Origin: Chloroflexota bacterium
GTDB lineage: Bacteria > Chloroflexota > Dehalococcoidia > JACVQG01
NCBI GenBank assembly: GCA_016210545.1
Contig: JACQTY010000221.1
Span: 1 to 38,873, forward strand
DNA: 38,873 bases
Direction of reading: 5' to 3'
Each line of letters begins with the position of its first letter. The first letter of the stretch is position 1. The notes under the pieces are model-generated. The model saw nothing but the letters and a program-made list of their open reading frames with translations. It was not told where the DNA came from and made no database searches. The position numbers were made by a program, and so were the translations under genes. This document shows positions 31,179-38,744 of this stretch, one piece after another.

Positions 31179-32452
31179 TGACAACCGACAAGAGAACTGA
31201 AAGTCGTCGCGCCATTGAGGCGCTGCGGGCGGGAGTACCCAACCAGGATGCTGTCAGGGCGTTGGGAAGTTCGCAACCGGACCTGGAGGCAAAATTCAAA
31301 CAGCAACTTCAAGTTGCAAAACAAAGTTTCCCCACTGGGAAACAGGCGCCGGGCATGCTGGTCGCCGGCGAATTCGGCGCCGGTAAGTCTCACCTGTTGG
31401 AACACTTTCAGAGCATCGCGTTAGCGGAGAACTTTGTTTGCAGCAAGGTGGTTATCAGCAAAGAGACGCCGCTGTACGAACCTGCCAAGGTATACCGCTC
31501 TGCCATGCAGGAAGCGCGCATCCCGAGGAAAATAGGACATGCCTTGTCTGAGATAGCTTCCAGCCTCCAGTTCGAGAGCCCCGGTTTCACCGACTTTGAA
31601 AGGTGGGTGAATTCTCCCGATGTCCCGCTGAGCACGCGGTTTGCGGCCTCGCTATACTTGTTTCGCCAGGAAAAACATCACGACGATGAAATGAAAGACC
31701 GCATCATCCGCTTTTGGTCGGGCGATCCTGTAGGGGTCGGTGACCTTAAGAAGTGGCTCAAGGAGATAAAGGAGGCCGCCACCTACAAAATTGACAAAGC
31801 ACCTGCAAAAGAGCTAGCGATTCAACGTTACTCATTTACGCCGCGTCTCATGATCGCGGCCGGGTACTCCGGTTGGGTGCTGCTCCTTGACGAGGTAGAG
31901 CTGATAGGTCGCTACTCGCTCCGGCAGAGGGCGCGCGCCTACGCTGAGTTGGCCAGATTCATAGGGAAACTTGAGGGCGCCAGTTTGCCAGGAATAACTT
32001 GCGTTCTGACCATAACAAAAGACTTCGAGAGCGCTGTGTTGGCAGAGCGCAACGACGCGGAGAGGATACCGGGGAAGTTGAGGGCTGGCGGCTCAGAGGC
32101 TGACCTATTGTTGGCCAGCCAGGCCGAGCGCGGTATGCAAATAATACGGAGAGACAAACTGGAGCTTGAGCCACTTACCCATGAAACGATTCACAAAACC
32201 TTCGATAGGTTGCGTGAAGTGTATGTGTCAGCTTACGGATGGGAGCCTCCCATAGACTACATTCAGCTAGACACGTCTATATCGGCACGTATGCGACAGC
32301 ACGTGAAGAGATGCATAGCGGAGTGGGATCTGACCCGATTATACCCCGACCACAAGCCCAACCTGGAAGTGCATGACGTCAGGCCCGGTTATGAGGAAAT
32401 GCCCGAACTAGAAGCGCCTGCTGAAGATTCTCCATCAGGGAACGAAGCCTGA
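31178..32452 (+). CDS. cassette protein C: BrxD-like ATPase (DUF2791)
   Basis: A 424-residue ATPase. RRAIEALRAGVPNQDAVRALG at the N-terminus and VISKETPLYEPAKVY are typical of DUF2791 proteins such as BrxD and the Shango ATPase. Walker A is GEFGAGKSHLL (about residues 63-73), and Walker B is GWVLLLDEVELI (about residue 233). The acidic tail after residue 400 is probably disordered. The track begins at a GTG 36 bases earlier, but ATG at 31178 gives the family-typical start and couples to gene B through TGATG. Family members act in antiphage systems, probably as DNA-associated motor or loading ATPases; the exact job here is unknown. Confidence 0.9.
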   Translation: MTTDKRTESRRAIEALRAGVPNQDAVRALGSSQPDLEAKFKQQLQVAKQSFPTGKQAPGMLVAGEFGAGKSHLLEHFQSIALAENFVCSKVVISKETPLYEPAKVYRSAMQEARIPRKIGHALSEIASSLQFESPGFTDFERWVNSPDVPLSTRFAASLYLFRQEKHHDDEMKDRIIRFWSGDPVGVGDLKKWLKEIKEAATYKIDKAPAKELAIQRYSFTPRLMIAAGYSGWVLLLDEVELIGRYSLRQRARAYAELARFIGKLEGASLPGITCVLTITKDFESAVLAERNDAERIPGKLRAGGSEADLLLASQAERGMQIIRRDKLELEPLTHETIHKTFDRLREVYVSAYGWEPPIDYIQLDTSISARMRQHVKRCIAEWDLTRLYPDHKPNLEVHDVRPGYEEMPELEAPAEDSPSGNEA

Positions 32453-32475
32453 ATTCGTATGGTAGGATAGCGACC

Positions 32476-34773
32476 TTGCCAGTCCCGTTTCGCGATGAAG
32501 ACGACGTTGGCAAACTGGGGCCCGCCGCATATCTCAAAATACAAAACTATCCGCGGGGCTATGCGGGGGCCCTTTTTGTAGTCAATGCTCGCGGGGAACC
32601 CCTGGAGTTCACGTATGCCCGCGTCGAGGCCCCTCACTCCTCAATGTGGTACCGAGACCATATCGACCTTCCCCGGCTGCGGCAACTAACGGAGTCGTTG
32701 ATATCTAGTTGCGGCCAAGCTCCGAGCTTGCTCTTGTGCCTGGATGACGAAGTGCCGGACGATGCCTTCCGCGACTGGGTACGGGTATCCCCGTCGGTCT
32801 GCCGGGTAGGTTCGAAATCCCGGGAATTCAATTCCCTTCCACAATCCCCAAAAGCAGCAGGCGCTATGGCGCTGGTTCCCGTGGATTGGCTGCCTCATCC
32901 GCTTCCCGAAGGGTCTTGCGAGCAGACGCTATTCCGTACGCTATTATCTCGCGGCTTGTTGTTAGAACCCTTCGAGCGGGCCGTGATGGGTTTGCAGCAC
33001 GTCTATCGGCGCCATCTTGTAGAAAGCGGGACCTCTATACCAGAACGAGGGCCCGCGACACTTCTGAAGGACGGAAGTCCTAGCGTGGAAGCCGTCGGCG
33101 CAAATAGAGGAGCCGACGACGGCGTTGATACGTTTCTTGCCACACCTGCTTTCTCCGTGAACAGTCAAATGTCCGTGACTGCAAGAACCGTTTGTCTGGT
33201 CGACACTGACCTGAAAGAAGACCCACCCGTAGGCTCGCCGCCGTCCAGTATAGAAGAGGAAATCTGGACACGGATTAAGCTTAAGGGCGCCAGTTCGGAC
33301 ATCCTATTACCAAAGAGGCTGGTTTATCTGCTCACCGTTTCAAGAGAAACCCTGCTCTCTCCTGAAGGACCTTTGGAATGGCCCGCGGTGTTCTTCCCTT
33401 ATCAGTTGGATGGTATCCGATTTCTTGTCTCAAGGGATGCGCTCTTGCTGGCCGATGACATGGGGCTGGGTAAGACCATCCAAGGTATTGCTGCCTTGCG
33501 CATACTTATCCATCAACGCTATGTTGAGAGTGCGCTCTTGGTTGCCCCGGTCGGTTTGCTCTCTCAGTGGAGAAAAGAGATACGTGCCTGGGCGCCCGAA
33601 CTGCGGATTTCTACAGTGCAAGGTCCCGCCGCGGAGAGGGCCTACCAGTGGTCAACGCCGGCCCACGTTTATCTGACCAGCTACGAGACCCTGCGGGAGG
33701 ACTTCACGGCTAACCCGCACTCCCCACCCCGCCGCCGGATTTGGGATGTAGTGATCCTGGACGAGGCCCAAAAGATAAAGAACAGGGACACGGAGGTGGG
33801 CCGCAAGTGCAAGCTCGTTCCGCGCCGCCGGGCCTGGGTCCTCACCGGCACGCCGCTGGAGAATACCCCGGATGATTTGGCATCAATTCTGGAGTTTACA
33901 CGGCCCCTGGCCCAGGGCGAAAAACCATCTAGGGTAATGCCCGGGCAGGAAATGCGGGCTATCCACAAGAAACTTCAGCTTCGCCGGAAGAAGGCTGACG
34001 TGTTGCCCCAGTTGCCGCCCAAAACCATTTCTACCATCGCCTTGCCGCTGTCAGGAGACCAGCGGGAGACCTACGACAGGGCAGAGAAACAGGGAATCCT
34101 CCAGTTGAAGGAGAAGGGACAGTCCGTACGTATAGAAAATGTGCTGGAGCTTATCCTCAGGCTCAAGCAACTCTGCAACTTCTGCCCCACGACGAGTGAA
34201 TCAGCCAAATTGGATGACGTCCAGGCACGCCTGGCCACGCTGGTCTCGGAGGGACACCGGGCGCTTGTCTTCTCCCAGTTCACAGACGACAGATTCGGCG
34301 TGCACGCTGTCGCTGACAGGCTCAGACAATTTCGGCCCCTTCTTTTCACTGGAGCCATGTCCCTGCAACAGAGAAGCTCAGTCGTGGAGCAGTTCAAGTC
34401 CGATCCAAGCCACAAGGTATTGGTGCTGTCGCTGCGCGCCGGAGGGCAAGGTCTCAATCTGCAAGAGGCGTCTTACGTGTTTCACTTTGACCGCTGGTGG
34501 AACCCCGCCGTTGAGCATCAGGCAGAGGACCGCACGCACCGTCTGGGACAAACCTCCCCGGTACATGTTTACCAGTACACCTGCGAGGACACAATTGAGG
34601 AGAGGATTGAGCAGATTCTCCAACAAAAGCAAAAGCTCTTCGACGAACTCGTGGACGATGTGTCCATCGACCTGAAATCCAGGCTCACTGAAGAAGAGTT
34701 GTATGGACTATTCGGGTTGACGCCCCCGCGCCGTCCGGGGGGGAAAGGCAACCCGTCAACAGGTTCAGGGTAG
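32476..34773 (+). CDS. cassette protein D: SNF2-family helicase/translocase
   Basis: A 765-residue protein. Residues about 1-300 form an N-terminal domain I do not recognise (starts PVPFRDEDDVGKLG, includes LLLCLDDEVPDDAFRDWV). The SNF2 motor follows: FFPYQLDGIRFL, Walker A DMGLGKTIQ (about 330), DEAQKIKN (about 428), LTGTPLEN, and the second lobe with FSQFTD, LSLRAGGQGLNL, FHFDRWWNPAVE and DRTHRLGQ (about 687). Such motors move along double-stranded DNA and remodel bound proteins. TTG at 32476 lies 23 bases after gene C with a weak AGGA. The last residues (NPSTGSG) are encoded by a dispersed repeat, so the original C-terminus may have been replaced. Confidence 0.92.
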   Translation: MPVPFRDEDDVGKLGPAAYLKIQNYPRGYAGALFVVNARGEPLEFTYARVEAPHSSMWYRDHIDLPRLRQLTESLISSCGQAPSLLLCLDDEVPDDAFRDWVRVSPSVCRVGSKSREFNSLPQSPKAAGAMALVPVDWLPHPLPEGSCEQTLFRTLLSRGLLLEPFERAVMGLQHVYRRHLVESGTSIPERGPATLLKDGSPSVEAVGANRGADDGVDTFLATPAFSVNSQMSVTARTVCLVDTDLKEDPPVGSPPSSIEEEIWTRIKLKGASSDILLPKRLVYLLTVSRETLLSPEGPLEWPAVFFPYQLDGIRFLVSRDALLLADDMGLGKTIQGIAALRILIHQRYVESALLVAPVGLLSQWRKEIRAWAPELRISTVQGPAAERAYQWSTPAHVYLTSYETLREDFTANPHSPPRRRIWDVVILDEAQKIKNRDTEVGRKCKLVPRRRAWVLTGTPLENTPDDLASILEFTRPLAQGEKPSRVMPGQEMRAIHKKLQLRRKKADVLPQLPPKTISTIALPLSGDQRETYDRAEKQGILQLKEKGQSVRIENVLELILRLKQLCNFCPTTSESAKLDDVQARLATLVSEGHRALVFSQFTDDRFGVHAVADRLRQFRPLLFTGAMSLQQRSSVVEQFKSDPSHKVLVLSLRAGGQGLNLQEASYVFHFDRWWNPAVEHQAEDRTHRLGQTSPVHVYQYTCEDTIEERIEQILQQKQKLFDELVDDVSIDLKSRLTEEELYGLFGLTPPRRPGGKGNPSTGSG

Positions 34774-34776
34774 GCG
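34749..34776. repeat. dispersed repeat forming the 3' end of the SNF2 gene
   Basis: CAACAGGTTCAGGGTAGGC corresponds to GGCAGGCTCAGGGCAGGC in the CoA-transferase insertion at 37884-37921 (minus strand). It encodes PSTGSG here and PSAGSG there. A further relative, GCTGAGCCTGTCCAAG, follows at 34807. After it GCGGGATTTTTTGC gives a T-run that may help terminate transcription. Confidence 0.55.
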
Positions 34777-34889
34777 GGATTTTTTGCATGCCCCGGTCCC
34801 CGCCGCGCTGAGCCTGTCCAAGCGCGCCATGGTCCCAGATAGGCCGGATCTCCTTGCCTTGCCTTGCCCTGCCTGGTCTGTACGCTACT

Positions 34890-35444
34890 TCACGGCTTGT
34901 AGTCCGGGGCGTTCTCCAACTGCTCCAGCTCCGGGTAACCGAGGAACTTGTATCCCCGGTGCGACGCCGCCAAGAATCGGGCCTCGCTGCGCTTGCTGGC
35001 GTTGAAGTGCTGGTGTACCACCATCGGCGGGATGTAAACGAAATCGGTCTGCTCCCAGTCGAACCGCTTGCTCTCTTTGGATATTGCCCAGGCGTATTTC
35101 TCGTTTATATCCACGATGGGGTCCCAGTGCAGGTCATAGCCCTGTCCCTCCAGGATGTAGATGACCTCCTCGGCCATGTGGCGGTGCTTGCCGGAGCGGC
35201 TGCCCGGCGGCAGCGCCATTAAGTACAGCTCGACGGTCTTCACGGGATAGGGCATGTGGCTGTTGATGAGGTGCTTCATGCGGCCGTGCCGGGAGTTCTC
35301 CCAGGGCATATCGGCGGCCTGGATCACCTGATGGCGGCGCAGTAACCGGTTCCTCTCCTGTTCGTGGGCGGCCTCCTGAAGGGCGAGTTCGTAGAGATTG
35401 GCGTTGTATCCCAGTTGGTAGCGGTCTTTTTCAGTTAGAGCCAT
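34890..35444 (-). CDS. cupin-domain protein 1 (dioxygenase-like)
   Basis: A 184-residue single-domain cupin. Motif 1 is GKHRHMAEEVIYILEGQGY (two His and Glu as metal ligands), and the second motif reads DFVYIPPMVVHQHFNA. The N-terminal helical part (LGYNANLYELALQEAAHEQ) is unlike simple sugar cupins and fits proteins related to gentisate-type dioxygenases. It is paired with a second cupin upstream (35563-36060), so the two chains may form one enzyme acting on aromatic acids; that is an inference. ATG at 35444 has AGGAG eight bases upstream. A 16-base palindrome, TGGCGCC..GGCGCCA (35462-35477), lies just before the RBS. Confidence 0.86.
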   Translation of the reverse strand: MALTEKDRYQLGYNANLYELALQEAAHEQERNRLLRRHQVIQAADMPWENSRHGRMKHLINSHMPYPVKTVELYLMALPPGSRSGKHRHMAEEVIYILEGQGYDLHWDPIVDINEKYAWAISKESKRFDWEQTDFVYIPPMVVHQHFNASKRSEARFLAASHRGYKFLGYPELEQLENAPDYKP

Positions 35445-35482
35445 TGACGGTGCTCCTATTCTGGCGCCGTGGCGCCAATGTT

Positions 35483-35553
35483 GTAGGGGCGAACCCATGG
35501 GTTCGCCCTATGGCAGACGAAAGCCCAGGGCAGACCCGAGTGTCTGCCCCTAC
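35483..35553. repeat. 71-bp GTAGGGGC...GCCCCTAC element with internal 22-bp palindrome
   Basis: The inner palindrome GGGCGAACCCATGGGTTCGCCC (35487-35508) is perfect, and the outer ends are inverted (GTAGGGGC/GCCCCTAC). It separates the two cupin genes. Confidence 0.65.
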
Positions 35554-35562
35554 GGGTTCGTA

Positions 35563-36060
35563 TCACGTCGACCCCTCGCCGGGGCGGTCCACCAGCCGCT
35601 GGGCCCGGAGGTTATACGAGATGAATGTGGGCTTGGGGTTTATCACCAGGGCCATCGCCGGGTTGTTGGGGTCGGCGTTGACGTGACGGTGCACCGAGCC
35701 GTCGGGGATGATGACCAGGTCTCCGGCCTCCCACGGGAATTTCTCGCCGTCGTGGATCTCGTAGCCGCGGCCCTCGAGGATGTAGAACACGGCCTCATTC
35801 ATGTGGCCGTGGCGCTGGGAGACGCCGCCGGGAGGGAACTCCTCGAAGAAACAGATGAAGGTCTCCAGGCCTACCTGGGTCCAGTCGGGGTAGCGTACCT
35901 GGAAGCCCTCGTGGGGCGATTTGGGGAGGTCCTTGCCCTTCATCACCCGTGGCTTGTTGAGGAGGTCGGTCCACCTGGCGTCGATGTCCTTGGGCTGAGT
36001 GGTGAAGCTGGGCGCGTTCAGGTCCAGGCCGCTGGACATGCCGTCCATCTTCTTCTGCAT
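35563..36060 (-). CDS. cupin-domain protein 2 (dioxygenase-like)
   Basis: A 165-residue cupin with FPPGGVSQRHGHMNEAVFYI (motif 1, His/His/Glu), ILEGRGYEIHDGEKFPWEAGD and IIPDGSVHRHVN (motif 2 with His). The strands and metal ligands look intact. Its layout parallels cupin 1 and differs mainly at the N-terminus, so it is probably the other half of a two-gene cupin pair. AGGAGG lies six bases before the ATG. About 118 bases filled by a repeat separate it from cupin 1. Confidence 0.87.
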   Translation of the reverse strand: MQKKMDGMSSGLDLNAPSFTTQPKDIDARWTDLLNKPRVMKGKDLPKSPHEGFQVRYPDWTQVGLETFICFFEEFPPGGVSQRHGHMNEAVFYILEGRGYEIHDGEKFPWEAGDLVIIPDGSVHRHVNADPNNPAMALVINPKPTFISYNLRAQRLVDRPGEGST

Positions 36061-36332
36061 GGGTTACCTCCTAAATGAACACGTTACGGTATGGCGTCTA
36101 TGGGATCACCCGCCTTCGGCAACCCCTTTGGTAAAGGGGACAGGGGACCTGTCTTTCCTTGGACACGGCGCCGTGGCGACTCTCACCGTTTTTGTAACGG
36201 AGGGGAATCTCTCTGCCGGGCTTACAGGGGACGGCAGCCCCGATGTATCGGGACAGTCGAAGCGGGCGTGCGGGAAAATTATAGCACAACTAGACGCCTA
36301 TGGCACCGCGGAGGCCGCCGAGAGCGCTGAGG
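36061..36332. other. gene-free spacer with a CCCGAT/ATCGGG hairpin
   Basis: It holds CCCGATGTATCGGG at 36239-36252 and CCTTTGG/GGTAAAGGGG-type repeats. I see no gene or convincing promoter. Confidence 0.45.
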
Positions 36333-37268
36333 TCAAGAAGATATGCTGTCAACTTCGGCGGCTTCCGCGGCTGTCAGTTTCCATTCGGCGGCAGCCACGT
36401 TGGCTGTTACCTGCTCTGCCTTTCGCGCCCCGGCAATGACCGTGCTCACCCACGGTCTGGATAGCAGCCAGGCTATGGCCAGATCTCCCACCGTGTGGCC
36501 GCGCTCCGATGCAAACGTCTCCAATTTGGCGAGCCTGTCCCAGTTGGACTCGGTGAAGACGCTGTCGTAAAGGGCGTTTGGCTTAGAGAGGCGCGCATCC
36601 GCCGGCGCCTTCTCACCCTTTCGGTACTTTCCTGTGAGGAAGCCCCCCGCCAGGGGTCCCCAGGGTATTACTCCCACGTTGTGGGCCCGACAGCATGGGA
36701 CGATGTCGGTCTCGATCTGACGTTCCAGCACATTATACCGTGTCTGCACGATCGCGAAAGAGGGTAGACGGTTGACCTTAGACGTCCACAGTGCATCCGA
36801 AAGCTGCCAGGCGGCGAAGTTGGAACAGCCGACATACCGTATCTTGCCAGCCCGGACCAGATCATCGAGGGCGCCCAATGTCTCTTCAATGGGAGTTGTC
36901 GGGTCTGGCCGGTGCATCTGGTACAGGTCGATATAGTCGGTCTGCAGACGCCTCAAGCTGGCCTCTACCGCTCTCATGACATAGTACCGAGAGCCGCCTT
37001 TTTCGTTGGGGCCGTCACCCATCGGGTTGGCGAACTTGGTGGCGACGATTACTTGAGAACGTTTCCCCTTTACCGCTTTGCCGATGAACTCCTCGGAACG
37101 GCCCCTGTCGTACATGTCAGCCGTATCGATATAGTTGATGCCCATGTCCAGGGCGTGGTTAATGACAGCATTCGAAGCCGGCTCGTCGGCGTACCAGCCA
37201 AAGTTGTTTCCCCCCAGGCTGATCCGGGAAACCTTAAGTCCCGAGTTCCCCAGCTTGCAGTATTCCAT
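36333..37268 (-). CDS. aldo/keto reductase
   Basis: A 311-residue NADPH-dependent TIM-barrel reductase. The catalytic tetrad is visible: Asp and Tyr in DTADMYDRG, Lys in IVATKFA and His in YQMHRPD. The cofactor end has TVIAGARKAEQV. It is of the voltage-gated channel beta-subunit/general-stress type and reduces aldehydes or ketones; the substrate is not evident. ATG at 37268 has AAGGAGG five bases upstream, so 13 track residues are dropped. It lies between a CoA-transferase and the cupins, all on the minus strand. Confidence 0.93.
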   Translation of the reverse strand: MEYCKLGNSGLKVSRISLGGNNFGWYADEPASNAVINHALDMGINYIDTADMYDRGRSEEFIGKAVKGKRSQVIVATKFANPMGDGPNEKGGSRYYVMRAVEASLRRLQTDYIDLYQMHRPDPTTPIEETLGALDDLVRAGKIRYVGCSNFAAWQLSDALWTSKVNRLPSFAIVQTRYNVLERQIETDIVPCCRAHNVGVIPWGPLAGGFLTGKYRKGEKAPADARLSKPNALYDSVFTESNWDRLAKLETFASERGHTVGDLAIAWLLSRPWVSTVIAGARKAEQVTANVAAAEWKLTAAEAAEVDSISS

Positions 37269-37387
37269 CCTGACCTCCTTCTTCATGTCTTCACCAGCGC
37301 GCCCCACTTCTGTCTCACCCGGGCGGCCAGCTCCGGGCTTACCCTGACCTCTTCAGGGGAGCGTCTCGCGGTATCAGGCGTGAGGTC

Positions 37388-38665
37388 TTACTCCAGCGCC
37401 CCCGCTACCAGCAGTTGCAGGTACTCCTCGTCGCTCATCCCGAGAAGCTCCTTCAGGACAAACTCGGTGTGCTGGCCCAGGCACGGCGATGGCATACGCA
37501 GCTCGGCGGGCGTCTTCGACAGGTGGAAGGGTGGGTAGTCGTTGGTGTGCGGCCCCATCTCCGGGTGGTCCAGCACCCGGTAATGCTGCCGGTGGCGCAG
37601 TTGGGGGTCCTCCAGCATGTCCCGGGCGTTCTTGACCACACCTGCGGCCACGCCGGCCTTCTGCAACCTCTCGGCTACCTCCTCCGCGGTGTGTTCGAGG
37701 GTCCATGCCTCAAGCAGCTTGTCCATCTCGTCCTCGTTAGCCTTGCGGCCCCGGAAGTTGGCAAAGCGCAGTTCCTGGGTCCAGATGGGCCTCAGCAGTA
37801 TCTCCACCAGGGAGGCCCATTCGGCGTCCGACTCCACGGCGATGGCGCACCACCGGTCTCGGCCAGCCTGCTCCGTGCGCGGAGAGCCTGCCGAAGGAGC
37901 CTGCCCTGAGCCTGCCGAAGGGGCTTCGTCCTTGCAGCGATAGGCCCCATGGGGGCAGGCGTAGGGGCTGCGGTTGCCGTCGCGTAGCGGCTCCACCCCG
38001 TTGAGGTCGTAGTCCAGGAAGAAGGGCGCCAGCATGTACAGGCTGGCCTCCAACTGCGACAGGTCGAGGTACTGCCCGCGGCCGGTGCGGCGCCGGTAGT
38101 CCAGGGCGGCGATGAGGGCGGTAGCGCCGAACTTGGGGGCCACTATGTCCGTGTAGGCCGCAAAGGGCTGGGACGGCTCGCGATCGGGCCAGCCGGTGAG
38201 GTGGGTAAAGCCGGCCTGGGAGACCAGTTGCGTGCCGAAGCCCACCACCGAGGCCTGAGGGCCGGTCTGTCCGAGGTTGGTGGTGCTCATCATAATGATA
38301 TCCGGCTTGAGCGCCTTCAGCTCTTCATAGCTGAGGCCCCAGCGTTTCATAACCCCCGGGGACATGCTTTCGACGACGACATCGGACCACAGCGCCAGCC
38401 GTCGGGCTACCTCCCTGGCCGGGGGCAGGTCCAGGTTGAGGCTCAGGTCGTACTTGCTGGAGTTATAGTTGGTGAAATAGGCGCTGCGGTTCAACCCGGC
38501 TTTGCCGTCTTTGTACGGGGGGGCGACCCGTACCACGTCGGGCCGCGTCGCCGATTCTACGCGTACTACCGTGGCCCCGTGTTCGCCCAGATAGCGCGAT
38601 ACCACCGGGCCGACGATGGCCCAGGTGAAGTCAGCCACTTTCAGACCTTCAAAGACGCCTGCCAT
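37388..38665 (-). CDS. class III CoA-transferase (CaiB/BaiF family) with a repeat-encoded insertion
   Basis: A 425-residue protein: FEGLKVADFTWAIVGPVVSRYLG at the start, a LGQTGPQ segment, and FAAYTDIVAPKFGA holding the likely catalytic Asp. These enzymes move CoA between carboxylic acids through an Asp-linked intermediate. GHDINY is absent, so it is a transferase rather than a racemase. Between YRCKDE and RDRWCAIAV there is a stretch reading APSAGSGQAPSAGSPR encoded by a tandem repeat; relatives run directly from YRCK to the RWCAIAV strand as far as I know the family. The insertion keeps the frame. ATG at 38665 has AAGGA about eight bases upstream; the track's extra 37 codons overlap a palindrome. 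Confidence 0.9.
   Translation of the reverse strand: MAGVFEGLKVADFTWAIVGPVVSRYLGEHGATVVRVESATRPDVVRVAPPYKDGKAGLNRSAYFTNYNSSKYDLSLNLDLPPAREVARRLALWSDVVVESMSPGVMKRWGLSYEELKALKPDIIMMSTTNLGQTGPQASVVGFGTQLVSQAGFTHLTGWPDREPSQPFAAYTDIVAPKFGATALIAALDYRRRTGRGQYLDLSQLEASLYMLAPFFLDYDLNGVEPLRDGNRSPYACPHGAYRCKDEAPSAGSGQAPSAGSPRTEQAGRDRWCAIAVESDAEWASLVEILLRPIWTQELRFANFRGRKANEDEMDKLLEAWTLEHTAEEVAERLQKAGVAAGVVKNARDMLEDPQLRHRQHYRVLDHPEMGPHTNDYPPFHLSKTPAELRMPSPCLGQHTEFVLKELLGMSDEEYLQLLVAGALE
37884..37921. repeat. tandem 14-bp repeat inside the CoA-transferase gene
   Basis: Two copies of GAGCCTGCCGAAGG at 37884-37897 and 37908-37921, 24 bases apart. Read on the minus strand they encode PSAGS twice. The same unit forms the end of the SNF2 gene at 34749-34776. 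Confidence 0.75.
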
Positions 38666-38707
38666 TTTGCCGTCCTTGCCGGGAAATGCAGGGAAATGGA
38701 ATCTCCT

Positions 38708-38744
38708 GCTCCTATTCACCCCGATAATCGGGGTGAATAGGAGC
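38708..38744. repeat. 37-bp perfect hairpin upstream of the CoA-transferase
   Basis: Eighteen-base arms (GCTCCTATTCACCCCGAT and its complement) around a single base, 43 bases before the CoA-transferase ATG. The core CCCCGATAATCGGGG links it to the CCCGA...TCGGG hairpin family, but it is much longer. It may act as a leader structure or a dispersed repeat. I see no gene in 38745-38873. Confidence 0.75.

Noticed and set aside
29371-34773. Calling the cassette a complete BREX or Shango system
   Set aside because: The PglX methyltransferase, PglZ, BrxC/BrxL and TerB-domain proteins are all absent from the cassette; only the ATPase and the helicase class are shared.
37884-37921. CRISPR-like repeat
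   Set aside because: Only two 14-bp units with a 10-bp gap inside a coding gene. No array with regular spacers or cas genes was seen anywhere in the window.
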